From: an uncultured Lachnospiraceae bacterium | Lineage (GTDB): Bacteria > Bacillota > Clostridia > Lachnospirales > Lachnospiraceae | Direction of reading: 5' to 3' | Length of the DNA stretch: 64,000 nt | Assembly (NCBI GenBank): GCA_910588215.1 | Contig: CAJUQJ010000008.1 | Coordinates: 62,001-126,000, forward strand | Shown here: in pieces, positions 1 to 8,961 of the stretch | How the letters are laid out: each line of letters opens with the position of its first letter | Position numbering within the stretch: the first letter of the stretch is position 1 | Made by a program: the position numbers and the translations under genes | Notes under the pieces: model-generated | Database searches by the model: none | The model's input: only the letters and a program-made list of their open reading frames with translations | What the model was told of the DNA's origin: nothing

Positions 1-715
1 TCACATAGACAGCCAACAGATTGTCCCTCTCCCCACGTCGCATGCATGCCTCCCCAATCTCCCGAAGCCTTCTTGCAATCTGCTCTTCTTCAAGAAGCCG
101 GTCCGGATTCATGACCTCAGTCATTTCCCGTTGTGTAACACAATGATAAAAACCGTCGCTACATAACAACACTGCCTGTCCGCTTCTCATACTTCCCGTT
201 TTAAAATCCGGCTTCTCATAGCCGAAACTTCCAACACATTTTGTCAACATATTCCTTCCCTTTACATGATCCCGCGTCATACACACAGCTTTTACCCGTT
301 TATAGCCGGCAGAGAACTGATATACTCTGCTGTCACCCAAGTGCCAGACATAATATGTTTTCTCAACTATAGTCAGAACCGTCATGGTTGTCCCTAAGCT
401 GATATTCTGCTGCAAGCTATACTGCCGAATCTTTTCGTGCATATCATACACCAGTCGCTCCATGGATCTTCGGATTTTCCAACAGGGTTTTCTTTTCTGA
501 ACAGCCCGCAGCAAAAATTCATAGAACCACTCCAACAGACGTTTCGTCACATAGCCACTGGCCCATTCCCCCTGTTCCAAACCTCCCATGCCATCGCAGA
601 CTGCTGCCATCAATACTCTGCCACGAGCAGTCAATACCTGATGCAGTACGATCGAGTCCTGGTTATCCATTGCCACAGACCCTCGATGCCAATATATACC
701 TGTTAAAAATCTCAT
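1..715 (-). CDS. PP2C-family serine/threonine protein phosphatase (3' end outside window)
   Basis: Metal-dependent phosphatase that removes phosphate from Ser/Thr residues in the cytoplasm. About 238 codons are present and the frame is still open at the window edge, so the C-terminus is missing. The PP2C motifs appear in order: DNQDS near residue 17, VCDGMGG near residue 40, LGDSRVY in the middle and CSDGF further on; their Asp residues bind the two catalytic metals. The ATG at 713-715 follows an AGGAAAGG ribosome site. A good promoter (836-863) lies about 120 bp upstream, so it appears to be transcribed alone. No partner kinase is visible. Family certain, target unknown. Confidence 0.9.
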   Translation of the reverse strand, partial: MRFLTGIYWHRGSVAMDNQDSIVLHQVLTARGRVLMAAVCDGMGGLEQGEWASGYVTKRLLEWFYEFLLRAVQKRKPCWKIRRSMERLVYDMHEKIRQYSLQQNISLGTTMTVLTIVEKTYYVWHLGDSRVYQFSAGYKRVKAVCMTRDHVKGRNMLTKCVGSFGYEKPDFKTGSMRSGQAVLLCSDGFYHCVTQREMTEVMNPDRLLEEEQIARRLREIGEACMRRGERDNLLAVYV

Positions 716-835
716 GTTTTTCCTTTCCTATTACTTCCTGTTTGTATGAATCGCTGCGGGATACCCGCCTGAATTACCTGCTGACTGCAGATAATAAAAG
801 AAGTCATCTCTGTATTAAGAATTAACGTTTTTCAT

Positions 836-863
836 ATTATACCACATACATAGTTGAAGTCAA
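836..863 (-). promoter_or_regulatory. Sigma-A-type promoter for the PP2C gene
   Basis: On the minus strand a -35 of TTGACT (858-863) and a -10 of TATAAT (836-841) are separated by 16 bp, pointing at the PP2C start codon at 715. Seen by eye only. Confidence 0.6.
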
Positions 864-871
864 GACTTATC

Positions 872-1042
872 TATTCACGGTCCAAAATATACGTATAAAT
901 AGTTACTATTCACGACCCAGGAGCCACTCATAGTAACGATTCGGGGCGATATTTAAGAATTTTGCTTCGCAAAAATCGCCCCTCACTCCTGAATCATGTT
1001 CTCACGGAATGCGCAGTCCAGCGCATTCCTGACCCGTGAATA
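872..1042. repeat. Structured intergenic element with cloverleaf-like nested inverted repeats
   Basis: This fills most of the gap between the rseP stop and the PP2C promoter. An outer stem (TATTCACGG 872-880 with CCGTGAATA 1034-1042) encloses three hairpins: GTTACTA/TAGTAAC (902-937), GGGGCGAT/ATCGCCCC (943-982, with a further ATTTTGC/GCAAAAT stem inside) and a perfect GGAATGCGC/GCGCATTCC (1006-1029). The third arm with its left flank recurs in degenerate form near 59854. It looks like a dispersed repeat able to fold as RNA or cruciform DNA; it may also end transcription from the rseP side. Confidence 0.6.
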
Positions 1043-1056
1043 ATTGCGCAGTTTCT

Positions 1057-2208
1057 CTATTGCACCAACCGCATAATATCATTATACATAACAAATACCA
1101 TCAATATCATCAGCACCACAAGCCCCGCAAAATGGACAATACCCTCTTTCTCCGGCGAAACTGGCTTGCCACGTATCACTTCCACAAGCATGAACAGCAG
1201 TCTTCCGCCATCTAATGCCGGAAGCGGCAGCAGATTTAAAATCCCCAGATTGACAGACAAAAGTACCACGATCTCCAGCATCGTCAGGATAGCCGAGGAA
1301 GTTCCATAATTCTTTTCCGCATGATCGTAACTCTCCCCCACAAACTGTGCGATACCGATCGGGCCCGATACATCGTCCTTCGTGACCTTCCCCCGCAACA
1401 ACTGACCGAGACTCTTGTAGGTGGTCCTGACATAATACTCTACCTCGTAGAACCCGTACTGAAACACCTGTAGAGGATTACACTTCAAATACTCTCCGGC
1501 TCCTACAAATCCCATATAGTAGCGACCTGACTGCGCATCATACCGAGGATGTACGGTGACGACCTCTTTCCGTCCATCCCGCTCAAAGTGAACCTCCAGC
1601 GCCTCCCCTTGATTAAGTGCCGAGATCACCGCAACTTCCCGATAGAAATGAATCTTCTCACGATCGATCTGCGTGATCCGGTCTCCTGCCTGCAGGCCAG
1701 CTTCCTCAGCCGCGGAATTCTCCGATACCTGTCCGATCACCGGAAGATCGGCCCCCGAAAATGCCGTCAGAACAACAGCCACCACAAAAGCCAGAATGAA
1801 ATTGAAAAACGGGCCTGCAAACACAGTCGCAATCCTTCGCCACACTCCCGCTTCCGGAAAAGATACACCCTTTGGTTCCAGATCGATCGTAAAATCCTGA
1901 CTGCCGTCATTCTTAGAAGTGCGTGGCAGTTCCGGCTCAATGCCTGCCCTGCGGTATAATCTCCCTGGCTGTTCCTCCTCGCTGTCCATGCCATCTTCGC
2001 CGTCAAACATACATGCACCGCCGATTGGCAACAGCTTCAGGGAATATTTAATGCCTCCTTTCATAAAAGAAAACAATGTAGGCCCCATCCCCACCGAGAA
2101 CTCTACGACACGGATACCGTTTCTCCTACCGATAAGAAAATGGCCCAGCTCGTGGGAAATCACTACAATACTGAAAATAATAATAAATAAAATAATCGTC
2201 CTGATCAA
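1057..2208 (-). CDS. rseP: RIP metalloprotease RseP (site-2 protease, M50B)
   Basis: Membrane zinc protease for regulated intramembrane proteolysis, for example of anti-sigma factors or signal peptide remnants. The first membrane segment carries HELGH (residues 19-23 from the chosen start), a PDZ domain lies in the middle, and the second metal-binding motif LPALDGGR lies in a C-terminal membrane segment. Between segments 1 and 2 there is an acidic insert of roughly 45 residues absent from short homologues. I choose the TTG at 2206-2208 because GGAGAG sits 6 nt before it, just inside the end of dxr; the TTG at 2223 has no ribosome site. It starts 4 nt after the dxr stop and should be co-translated. 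Confidence 0.9.
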   Translation of the reverse strand: MIRTIILFIIIFSIVVISHELGHFLIGRRNGIRVVEFSVGMGPTLFSFMKGGIKYSLKLLPIGGACMFDGEDGMDSEEEQPGRLYRRAGIEPELPRTSKNDGSQDFTIDLEPKGVSFPEAGVWRRIATVFAGPFFNFILAFVVAVVLTAFSGADLPVIGQVSENSAAEEAGLQAGDRITQIDREKIHFYREVAVISALNQGEALEVHFERDGRKEVVTVHPRYDAQSGRYYMGFVGAGEYLKCNPLQVFQYGFYEVEYYVRTTYKSLGQLLRGKVTKDDVSGPIGIAQFVGESYDHAEKNYGTSSAILTMLEIVVLLSVNLGILNLLPLPALDGGRLLFMLVEVIRGKPVSPEKEGIVHFAGLVVLMILMVFVMYNDIMRLVQ

Positions 2209-2212
2209 ATTC

Positions 2213-3373
2213 TTACTCTCCAAACTTATTTTTCGTTATTTCATCTATAAATGCATAGGTAGCTGCTTCTGCTTCCAGAATCTGCTCCACTGTCGGATCA
2301 TCGGTCACGCAGTGCTGTTCCATAGAACGCCCGATCAACTCCGGAATCTGCAAAAATGTGATCTGCTTTTGCAGGAACAGAGCCACTGCCTTCTCATTCG
2401 CCGCGTTGAACACTGTCGGCATCGTTCCTCCTGCCTCAGCAGCCCGATACGCCAGCGCTAATCCCTGAAAAGTCTCAATATCCGGCTTTTCAAATGTAAG
2501 CTGTCCGAGGCGGAAGAAATCCACCCTTCCGTTATCCATAGGGCGTCTGTCGGGATAAAACAGTGCATACTGAATCGGCAGTTTCATATCCGGTACTCCG
2601 AGTTGCGCCATAATGCCACCATCCACATACTCCACCGCCGAATGGAGAATACTCTGCGGATGCACCACCACCTGAATCTGCTCTAATCCCACATCAAACA
2701 GCCATTTCGCCTCCATCACTTCCAAGCCCTTGTTGACAAGAGACGCTGAATCGATTGTCACTTTCTTCCCCATAGACCAGTTAGGATGCTTAAGAGCATC
2801 TTCCGCTGTCATTGTACCCAGCTGTTCTCTGGTCTTTCCGCGGAAAGGCCCGCCCGATGCTGTCAGCAGGATCTTACTCACGCGCTTCCTGTTCTCTTTG
2901 TGCATGGATTGGAATATAGCACTGTGCTCACTGTCAACCGGTAAGATCGATACCCCGTTCCGCGCAGCCAGCGGCATAATGATATGACCCGCCGTCACCA
3001 GAGTCTCTTTGTTGGCCAGCGCGATCGTCTTGTGATGTTCGATTGCCGCAATCGTAGGCCTGATACCGATCATTCCCACGATTGCCGTCACCAATATCTC
3101 TGATTCTTCACAGACTGCAGTTTCCAGTAAACCTTCCATGCCATATACGACCCGGACGGGCAGATCGGCCAATCTTGTACGCAGATCATGCGCTGCTTCC
3201 TCAGTCCACATCGCCGCCAGCACGGGATGAAATTCCCGCACCTGTTTCTCCATCAATTCCACATTCGTTCCGGCCGCCAGCGCAACCACCTGTAAGTCAG
3301 GCTCTTTCCTCACGATTTCCAGCGTCTGTGTACCAATAGAACCCGTAGACCCCAATATCGCAATCTTTTTCAT
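2213..3373 (-). CDS. dxr: 1-deoxy-D-xylulose 5-phosphate reductoisomerase
   Basis: Converts DXP to 2-C-methyl-D-erythritol 4-phosphate with NADPH, the committed step of the MEP isoprenoid pathway. The 386-residue protein has the nucleotide-binding GSTGSIG at residues 8-14, ANKETLV at about 120-126 and the metal-binding PVDSEHSA at about 145-152, followed by the TASGGPF loop. The ATG at 3373 is preceded by GGAGGTG; an upstream in-frame start would add 18 residues without a ribosome site. It lies between cdsA and rseP in the common Firmicutes order uppS-cdsA-dxr-rseP, linking isoprenoid supply to undecaprenyl lipid synthesis. Confidence 0.96.
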   Translation of the reverse strand: MKKIAILGSTGSIGTQTLEIVRKEPDLQVVALAAGTNVELMEKQVREFHPVLAAMWTEEAAHDLRTRLADLPVRVVYGMEGLLETAVCEESEILVTAIVGMIGIRPTIAAIEHHKTIALANKETLVTAGHIIMPLAARNGVSILPVDSEHSAIFQSMHKENRKRVSKILLTASGGPFRGKTREQLGTMTAEDALKHPNWSMGKKVTIDSASLVNKGLEVMEAKWLFDVGLEQIQVVVHPQSILHSAVEYVDGGIMAQLGVPDMKLPIQYALFYPDRRPMDNGRVDFFRLGQLTFEKPDIETFQGLALAYRAAEAGGTMPTVFNAANEKAVALFLQKQITFLQIPELIGRSMEQHCVTDDPTVEQILEAEAATYAFIDEITKNKFGE

Positions 3374-3446
3374 GCCTGCACCTCCATTTCTCCCCGACAC
3401 AAACGCCCCATGAAAAACAGGGTGCAAGTGTTTTCTCTTCTGCTCT

Positions 3447-4367
3447 TCATAATTTTCCTAAAAACATTAATCCAATAAAAATAAGCGGCGCCGCAATGAT
3501 CACACTGTCAAACCGGTCCATGATCCCGCCATGCCCTGGAATCAGCTTGCCGTAATCCTTGATTCCATGGTCTCTTTTGATCGCAGACGCCGCCAGATCT
3601 CCTACCATGGACACCAGAGCGCCAGCCGCACCAAGTCCTGCCACCAACACGAGCGGAAGGTAGGCGTCCGAATATCTGTTGATCACAAACTGCGTATAAA
3701 GTACAAACAGGATCGCTGCCCCAAACACACCGCCCACTGCCCCTTCCACCGACTTCTTGGGACTTAATTTCGGTGTCATCTTATGTTTACCGATCAGGAC
3801 TCCCACCGCGTAGGCACAAGTATCACTCCCCCAGGAGCAGAGGAAGATAAACCAGACCAGATAGTTTCCCTGTTCAAAGCCCTCTCTGATCAGATAGATG
3901 AAGGATAACATGACCGGTGCATACAAATAGGCAAACATAGCCGCCATGATCTGTGATGCATGATGGCGTGGAAACGTAAATACATACATAAACAACATCG
4001 CAATCAAAGTAACGACCACTGCGATCATGACGACCGGATATACCACTACCAGCCCTTCACCACTCTCGCTGCCATACCAGACACTGCCATAGACCAGAAT
4101 ATAATAAAGTATCGTCATGATCATTCCGACATATTCTGGTGCGCTATAATGGCCGCCTTTGCTGCGAAAGGGCATATCTCCCACTTCCGTATGATCCTCC
4201 CGCCGGTTTTCATCTCCACTATGAGTATTACATGCTTTTGTCAATTCTCTGTAAGCGATCAGGGAGATCAGGCACAAGACCACAGCAAGCACGCCGCTCC
4301 CCGCCATAATAGTCGCCAATGCGATGATCACCAGAAGGATACCACTTAACAATCTCGTACGAAACAT
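3447..4367 (-). CDS. cdsA: Phosphatidate cytidylyltransferase (CDP-diglyceride synthase)
   Basis: Integral membrane enzyme making CDP-diacylglycerol from CTP and phosphatidic acid, the precursor of all phospholipids. 306 residues with about eight hydrophobic segments; the family signature near the C-terminus is visible as SAIKRDHGIKDYG followed by HGGIMDRFDS. A hydrophilic loop at about residues 45-75 (GDENRREDHTE) is longer than in many homologues. The ATG is preceded by AAGGAGCGGG. It follows uppS by 14 bp and belongs to the same operon as dxr and rseP. Confidence 0.95.
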   Translation of the reverse strand: MFRTRLLSGILLVIIALATIMAGSGVLAVVLCLISLIAYRELTKACNTHSGDENRREDHTEVGDMPFRSKGGHYSAPEYVGMIMTILYYILVYGSVWYGSESGEGLVVVYPVVMIAVVVTLIAMLFMYVFTFPRHHASQIMAAMFAYLYAPVMLSFIYLIREGFEQGNYLVWFIFLCSWGSDTCAYAVGVLIGKHKMTPKLSPKKSVEGAVGGVFGAAILFVLYTQFVINRYSDAYLPLVLVAGLGAAGALVSMVGDLAASAIKRDHGIKDYGKLIPGHGGIMDRFDSVIIAAPLIFIGLMFLGKL

Positions 4368-4381
4368 ATTCCCGCTCCTTC

Positions 4382-5095
4382 CTATGCCTCCTTGACCAGG
4401 CCGTACCGTCTGTCTCTCTTATTATATGCGGCAACAGCTTTCTCCAATTCTTCCTTTGAAAAATCCGGCCATGCAACCGGCGTAAAATAAAGCTCCGTAT
4501 ACGCAAGCTGCCACAACAGGAAGTTTGAGATACGCTGCTCATTACATGTACGTATCAGCAGATCCGGATCCGGAATCCCACGGGTATCCAGTGTCGTACT
4601 TATCAATTCTTCCGTAATATCATTGACAGTCTGCCTGCCTTCTACCACCTCTTCCGTTAATCGGCGCACGGCACGAACAATTTCATCTCTTCCGCCATAG
4701 TTGATCGCAATCTGAAAATGCAATCCCGTATTATTCTTTGTAGCTTCCTCCAACTGTTCCATGCGCTTTCTGATATCATCATCCAGCCTGGATTTCTCAC
4801 CAATGATCCGCACACACATATTGTTTTTGGCTGCCGTTTTCAGGCATGTCTTCATGTAATTGCGCAGCAGTCCCATCAGAGCATCTACCTCGTCACGGGG
4901 CCTGTCCCAGTTTTCCGTGCTGAAAGCATATACCGTCAGATATTGGATCCCCATCCGGTATGCTTCTTCGCAGATCACCTCCACCGTCTTAGCTCCCTGC
5001 ACATGCCCGTAATTGCGCGGCATACCTTTGCTCTTTGCCCATCTGCCATTGCCATCCAAAATAATAGCTACATGCTTTGGAACCTCCAAATTCAT
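4382..5095 (-). CDS. uppS: Undecaprenyl diphosphate synthase (cis-prenyltransferase)
   Basis: Condenses isopentenyl diphosphate units onto farnesyl diphosphate to give the C55 carrier for cell wall precursors. The signature DGNGRWA is at residues 14-20, and GHVQGA, the AFSTENW segment and the C-terminal RTCNEQRISNFLLWQ-type region are all present. Two in-frame ATGs are close together; I choose the second (5093-5095), because the GGAGG lies 7 nt before it but only 1 nt before the first. 237 residues, normal length. Confidence 0.95.
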   Translation of the reverse strand: MNLEVPKHVAIILDGNGRWAKSKGMPRNYGHVQGAKTVEVICEEAYRMGIQYLTVYAFSTENWDRPRDEVDALMGLLRNYMKTCLKTAAKNNMCVRIIGEKSRLDDDIRKRMEQLEEATKNNTGLHFQIAINYGGRDEIVRAVRRLTEEVVEGRQTVNDITEELISTTLDTRGIPDPDLLIRTCNEQRISNFLLWQLAYTELYFTPVAWPDFSKEELEKAVAAYNKRDRRYGLVKEA

Positions 5096-5312
5096 AGCCA
5101 TACCTCCTTCTACGCCTGTAAATTAGTAACTGTACGCCACAAGCCTGCTCCAATCGTCAAATTTCCTCTACCGGCACCGGAACCTATGCGTGCGTCACAC
5201 ACCATTTGTTCCACGCACAAAGATACGCATCAATTTGACAGCAAATTGGAAAAGGGACAACAGAATATAAATTCTGTAAGCCCCTCTCTATACGTTTCTC
5301 TCATGAAACACT

Positions 5313-5864
5313 CTACACCGTAAGAATCTCTTTGGATTTTTCTTCCACCAGCTTATCAATGTTCTTGATAAACTTATCTGTCATCTTCTGCAGCTTCTCT
5401 TCCAACTCCTTGATCTCGTCCTCGGAAACTTCTGCCTTCGCCAGCTTCTTAAGCGCATCATTACCGTCACGCCTCGTATTGCGAATCGCAACTTTACCTT
5501 CCTCACCACGCTTCTTGACATCTTTGACCAAATCCCGCCGACGCTCCTCCGTCAATTCCGGAAATACAAGCCGAATGACCGCTCCGTCATTCGTAGGATT
5601 GATCCCAATATCTGATGTCATGATCGCCTTCTCGATCGCTTTGATCAATGTCTTCTCCCAAGGAGCTATCTGTATTATCCTTGGTTCCGGCACCGTCACA
5701 TTGCCTACCTGTTGAATCGGTGTTGGCGTTCCGTAATAATCCACTCTCAACTTATCAAGAACATGCGGATTGGCACGTCCCGCGCGGATCGTAGCCAGAT
5801 CACCTTCCAGATAATCATATGATTTCTGCATCTTCTCCTCATAAGGTTTCAATCTTTCATCCAT
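5313..5864 (-). CDS. frr: Ribosome recycling factor
   Basis: Splits post-termination ribosomes together with EF-G. 183 residues, the usual length, matching RRF along its whole length: N-terminal helix, the AGRANPHVLDKL region, then the PPLTEERR-equivalent FPELTEERRRDLVK and a charged C-terminal helix. The ATG is preceded by GGAGGTTTGCT. It follows pyrH by 42 bp, the order conserved in most bacteria (rpsB-tsf-pyrH-frr), although here rpsB-tsf are separated from pyrH by two envelope genes. About 215 bp separates it from uppS; I see no clear terminator there. Confidence 0.96.
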   Translation of the reverse strand: MDERLKPYEEKMQKSYDYLEGDLATIRAGRANPHVLDKLRVDYYGTPTPIQQVGNVTVPEPRIIQIAPWEKTLIKAIEKAIMTSDIGINPTNDGAVIRLVFPELTEERRRDLVKDVKKRGEEGKVAIRNTRRDGNDALKKLAKAEVSEDEIKELEEKLQKMTDKFIKNIDKLVEEKSKEILTV

Positions 5865-5906
5865 AGCAAACCTCCCATTTCCAGTTATTTACAAGGTAAT
5901 AAACAC

Positions 5907-6620
5907 TCAGCCGACTTCCTTGCTGCACACGGTTACCTTCGTTCCGTTAAATTCACCTTTCACAGCATTTACAATACTGTTATCTTCGTTCAGACCAAAA
6001 AACCACATTGGCATCCTGTTGTCCCTGGCCATGATAGAGGCTGTCATATCCACCACCTGTAAGTTCTTGTCGATCACTTCCTCTATGGATACCTCAGTAT
6101 ACTTCTTCGCACCTGGGTTACATTTCGGATCACTGTCATAAACACCATCAACTGCTTTCGCCAGCAAGATTACATCGGCATCCACTTCCACAGCACGCAA
6201 TACGACTCCGGTATCTGTAGAAAAGTACGGATGCCCCGTTCCGCCTGCAAAGAAAACAACCATATTCTTGGAAAAATATTTATTAGCTCTATCCTTTGAA
6301 AACAGTTTCGTAAAGGAGCCACACTCAAAAGGAGTCAATACACTCGTCATCATGCCCTCTGAGCGGAAAATCTCTGAAACATAGATACAATTCATGACTG
6401 TTGCCAGCATGCCAATCTGATCCGCCTTCGTCCTGTCAATGCTGTCGCTGGAACGGCCACGCCAAAAATTCCCTCCTCCGATCACAATGCCAACCTGAAT
6501 TCCTTCATCGACCAGCTCTTTGACCTGCACTGCCACCCCACGCACGGTATCCTCATCAAAGCCCGTCTTCTTGTCTCCCGCCAAAGCCTCACCACTTAAT
6601 TTCAACAGTATACGCTGCAT
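5907..6620 (-). CDS. pyrH: Uridylate kinase (UMP kinase)
   Basis: Phosphorylates UMP to UDP with ATP, a hexameric amino-acid-kinase-fold enzyme. 237 residues with N-terminal LLKLSGEAL, the glycine-rich IGGGNFWRG loop, FAGGTGHPYFSTDT and a late TASIMARDN segment typical of PyrH. It lies directly downstream of the bactofilin gene and upstream of frr, apparently in one transcript that begins near the deacetylase gene. Confidence 0.96.
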   Translation of the reverse strand: MQRILLKLSGEALAGDKKTGFDEDTVRGVAVQVKELVDEGIQVGIVIGGGNFWRGRSSDSIDRTKADQIGMLATVMNCIYVSEIFRSEGMMTSVLTPFECGSFTKLFSKDRANKYFSKNMVVFFAGGTGHPYFSTDTGVVLRAVEVDADVILLAKAVDGVYDSDPKCNPGAKKYTEVSIEEVIDKNLQVVDMTASIMARDNRMPMWFFGLNEDNSIVNAVKGEFNGTKVTVCSKEVG

Positions 6621-6678
6621 ATGCTATTTCTCCCGTTTTGCTATCCCTCTTCATCCCGTCATTCCTACAGGTGCCAAC

Positions 6679-7707
6679 TTATTTCTGCTTCTTAAACTCC
6701 TCAAAGAAAGTAGAGGGGCTGATATCCGCATAACACTGAGAACATAAACCTTCGATCACGGCTCCGTTATTGATCTGTACGGATTTAGACTTGATATTGC
6801 CCATAACGATCGCCGTAGTATCCAAGATGACCGGTCCGTGCACATCGATATCCCCCTTTACAGCACCTGCAATCACTGCACTCGTAGCCGAAATATTACC
6901 AATAATGACCGAACTTTGTCCAATCTTTACACTGCCGTCACTGTTGACTTCTCCGACAATCTTAGCGCCCTCTGCATAGATCTCTGCCGCTTTGGAATTT
7001 CCCTGTATCTTACCTGTAATGTTAAGCTTCCCGTAAATATCAAGATTACCATTGACCGTACCGATCAATTCCATCGAACCTTCAGATACAATATCACCTG
7101 TGATCGTCATACCTTCTGTTACCACTGCTGTCTCATCCACCGCTACACGATTAGTCTGCATATCCATAGTCTTCTCTTCCTCCTCATTCGGCTGAGATAA
7201 TGTATTATCGATTTCGCTCTCTGCTTCTTCCGATTCTGTCGGCAAAAGCAGTTCTTCCTCTACCTCTTCCGGCTCTTTCTCTTCCACTACTTCTAATACT
7301 TCTTCTATACTCTCCGGCTCCTTCTCTTCCACTGTCTCATCTAAATCTTCCGACTCCGTCTCTTCCAATACCTCTGTAGCTTCTGTCACATCATCGGCCT
7401 TCGTCCATGACAGATCCTCCTCACTGTCATCGGAAACATCAGCTGCATCTGCATGTTCCGGCTCCTCTAAAGTATCCTCCGCCATCTCATTCGACCCGTC
7501 TAATCTGTCCAGCATGCTGCTGATATCAAAAGAATCCACCGTATCCAGTGTCTCTTCCGTCATCGATGTTTCCTGAGCATACTGTTCCCCGGATAGCACG
7601 TTCTCCGTCTCTGCGCCGTCTGCTGACGTAGTATCCAATGCCTCCTCCGGCATCAGTTCATTGACAGCCTGAGATAAATCTTCCTTCAAGTCTGAGAAAA
7701 ACCCCAT
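6679..7707 (-). CDS. Bactofilin-type polymer-forming cytoskeletal protein with long acidic N-terminal region
   Basis: The C-terminal third (about residues 195-325) is a bactofilin (DUF583) beta-helix with regularly spaced V/I-x-G strand repeats; such proteins self-assemble into filaments near the membrane. The first ~180 residues are unlike a classical bactofilin: low-complexity Glu/Asp/Ser-rich, probably disordered. The C-terminus has an unusual CSQC pair before a basic tail. The ATG at 7707 has GGAGG 8 nt upstream; the ATG 15 nt earlier has no ribosome site. Its start is 18 bp past the deacetylase stop, suggesting a joint role in envelope shape or cell wall modification, which is inference. 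Confidence 0.85.
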   Translation of the reverse strand: MGFFSDLKEDLSQAVNELMPEEALDTTSADGAETENVLSGEQYAQETSMTEETLDTVDSFDISSMLDRLDGSNEMAEDTLEEPEHADAADVSDDSEEDLSWTKADDVTEATEVLEETESEDLDETVEEKEPESIEEVLEVVEEKEPEEVEEELLLPTESEEAESEIDNTLSQPNEEEEKTMDMQTNRVAVDETAVVTEGMTITGDIVSEGSMELIGTVNGNLDIYGKLNITGKIQGNSKAAEIYAEGAKIVGEVNSDGSVKIGQSSVIIGNISATSAVIAGAVKGDIDVHGPVILDTTAIVMGNIKSKSVQINNGAVIEGLCSQCYADISPSTFFEEFKKQK

Positions 7708-7725
7708 TCCCACATCCTCCATTCT

Positions 7726-8688
7726 TTAGTCATTACTTATATGATGAATCGCCTCCGTATCATCAGAGATCGGAACGATCTTCGTACCCTCCATCGCCTG
7801 GATTGTCTCGATCAGTGCAGGCAGCGCCTCCACGGTAGTCGATTTCTCGTATGCGTCGTGCATCAGTATTATGGACTCGTCATACTCCTGTAGTTTAGCC
7901 GTACAGTTCCGTATGATGCTCTCCGGACTGATATACGCACTGGATGCATCGCCTGATGAAACATTCCAGTCAAAATAAGAAATATCCTGTTCGTCAAGAT
8001 AGCCGATCAGTTCATGCATGTCCACTCTGCTTACCGTATTACTGCTGCCGCCGGGAAACCTGCAGTATCTGCACCAAACACCCGTAATATCATACAGGAA
8101 TTCCTGCAGCTTCTTCAAATCGGCGCTATAGCTTTCTACGCTCTGATATATCTCGTTATATTTATGACTGTAGGAATGCATCGCCAATGTATGCCCTTCC
8201 TCTACTATTCTCTTGTATAACGCCTGATATTCTTCTTCCTCTTTCCCAACAACAAAAAAAGTTGCCTTCACATCATAGTCAGACAGTATGTCCAGAATCC
8301 GATTCGTATTACTGCTGGGTCCATCGTCAAATGTCAGATAGACCTTATGCACGGCATCCTCCGCTTCTTGTACCGGCATTACATCATAATCAGTCGCTCT
8401 TCTGCCGGACTCATCCACCCCGGAAACTGTATACAGTTCTTCTGCATCCGCTCCCAACTCGCTTCCCGTATCTGTCTGCTTCATAACAGATATCGTTTCC
8501 AGCCTCGTCAGCGCGTCCCGCAGTTCTCCCTTGACGGTATAAAGTCTGACTGTCAGGAAAATACACACACCTGCCAGGATCAATATCATAAAAAACGGAA
8601 CAAAGATGATCAGTTTCTTCAATCGGCGGACACGCCTGCTCTTTCCGGACGGCGGCTTCTGCCCAGCATCCGTCTGTATCATTTTCAT
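7726..8688 (-). CDS. Membrane-anchored polysaccharide deacetylase (CE4/NodB domain)
   Basis: Likely N-deacetylates peptidoglycan or another surface glycan outside the membrane. A basic N-terminus precedes one membrane segment (about 25-47) and a short coiled linker. The CE4 domain from about residue 110 has TFDDGPS (catalytic and metal Asp 121/122), the metal pair H171 and H175 in MHSYSHKY, the R-F-P-G-G motif, DWNVSSGD and a late LMHD histidine, so all catalytic residues are present. The ATG has AAGGGGCAG before it. A -10-like TATAAT lies only about 22 nt upstream (8710-8715) with no good -35. Probable first gene of the unit running into the bactofilin, pyrH and frr. Confidence 0.9.
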   Translation of the reverse strand: MKMIQTDAGQKPPSGKSRRVRRLKKLIIFVPFFMILILAGVCIFLTVRLYTVKGELRDALTRLETISVMKQTDTGSELGADAEELYTVSGVDESGRRATDYDVMPVQEAEDAVHKVYLTFDDGPSSNTNRILDILSDYDVKATFFVVGKEEEEYQALYKRIVEEGHTLAMHSYSHKYNEIYQSVESYSADLKKLQEFLYDITGVWCRYCRFPGGSSNTVSRVDMHELIGYLDEQDISYFDWNVSSGDASSAYISPESIIRNCTAKLQEYDESIILMHDAYEKSTTVEALPALIETIQAMEGTKIVPISDDTEAIHHISND

Positions 8689-8796
8689 CTGCCCCTTATT
8701 CCATATTCCATTATACTATATCATATATGATGAATTACGAAAAGAAATTTTATGAAAAAAGGCAAAGAAAAATTTTCGAAAAATTTCCACCTGTGC

Positions 8797-8824
8797 GGTT
8801 GGACGCTTCAAAGAGCATCCAACC
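8797..8824. repeat. Hairpin in the gap upstream of the deacetylase gene
   Basis: GGTTGGACGC and GCATCCAACC form a 10-bp stem with one G-T pair and an 8-nt loop. There is no T-run on either side, so it is not a classical terminator. It lies about 110 bp upstream of the deacetylase start and its role is unknown. Confidence 0.4.
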
Positions 8825-8961
8825 TGACTTCCATATTCGGAAATATTATCCCACCCGCCATACAGATTTTATACTGCGCAATCAATCTACTGGTAATTTA
8901 AAGACTCTCCTCTTCTTTCTTGTTCATTTAAGATACCAATAATATCAGACAAATCCTTCTT

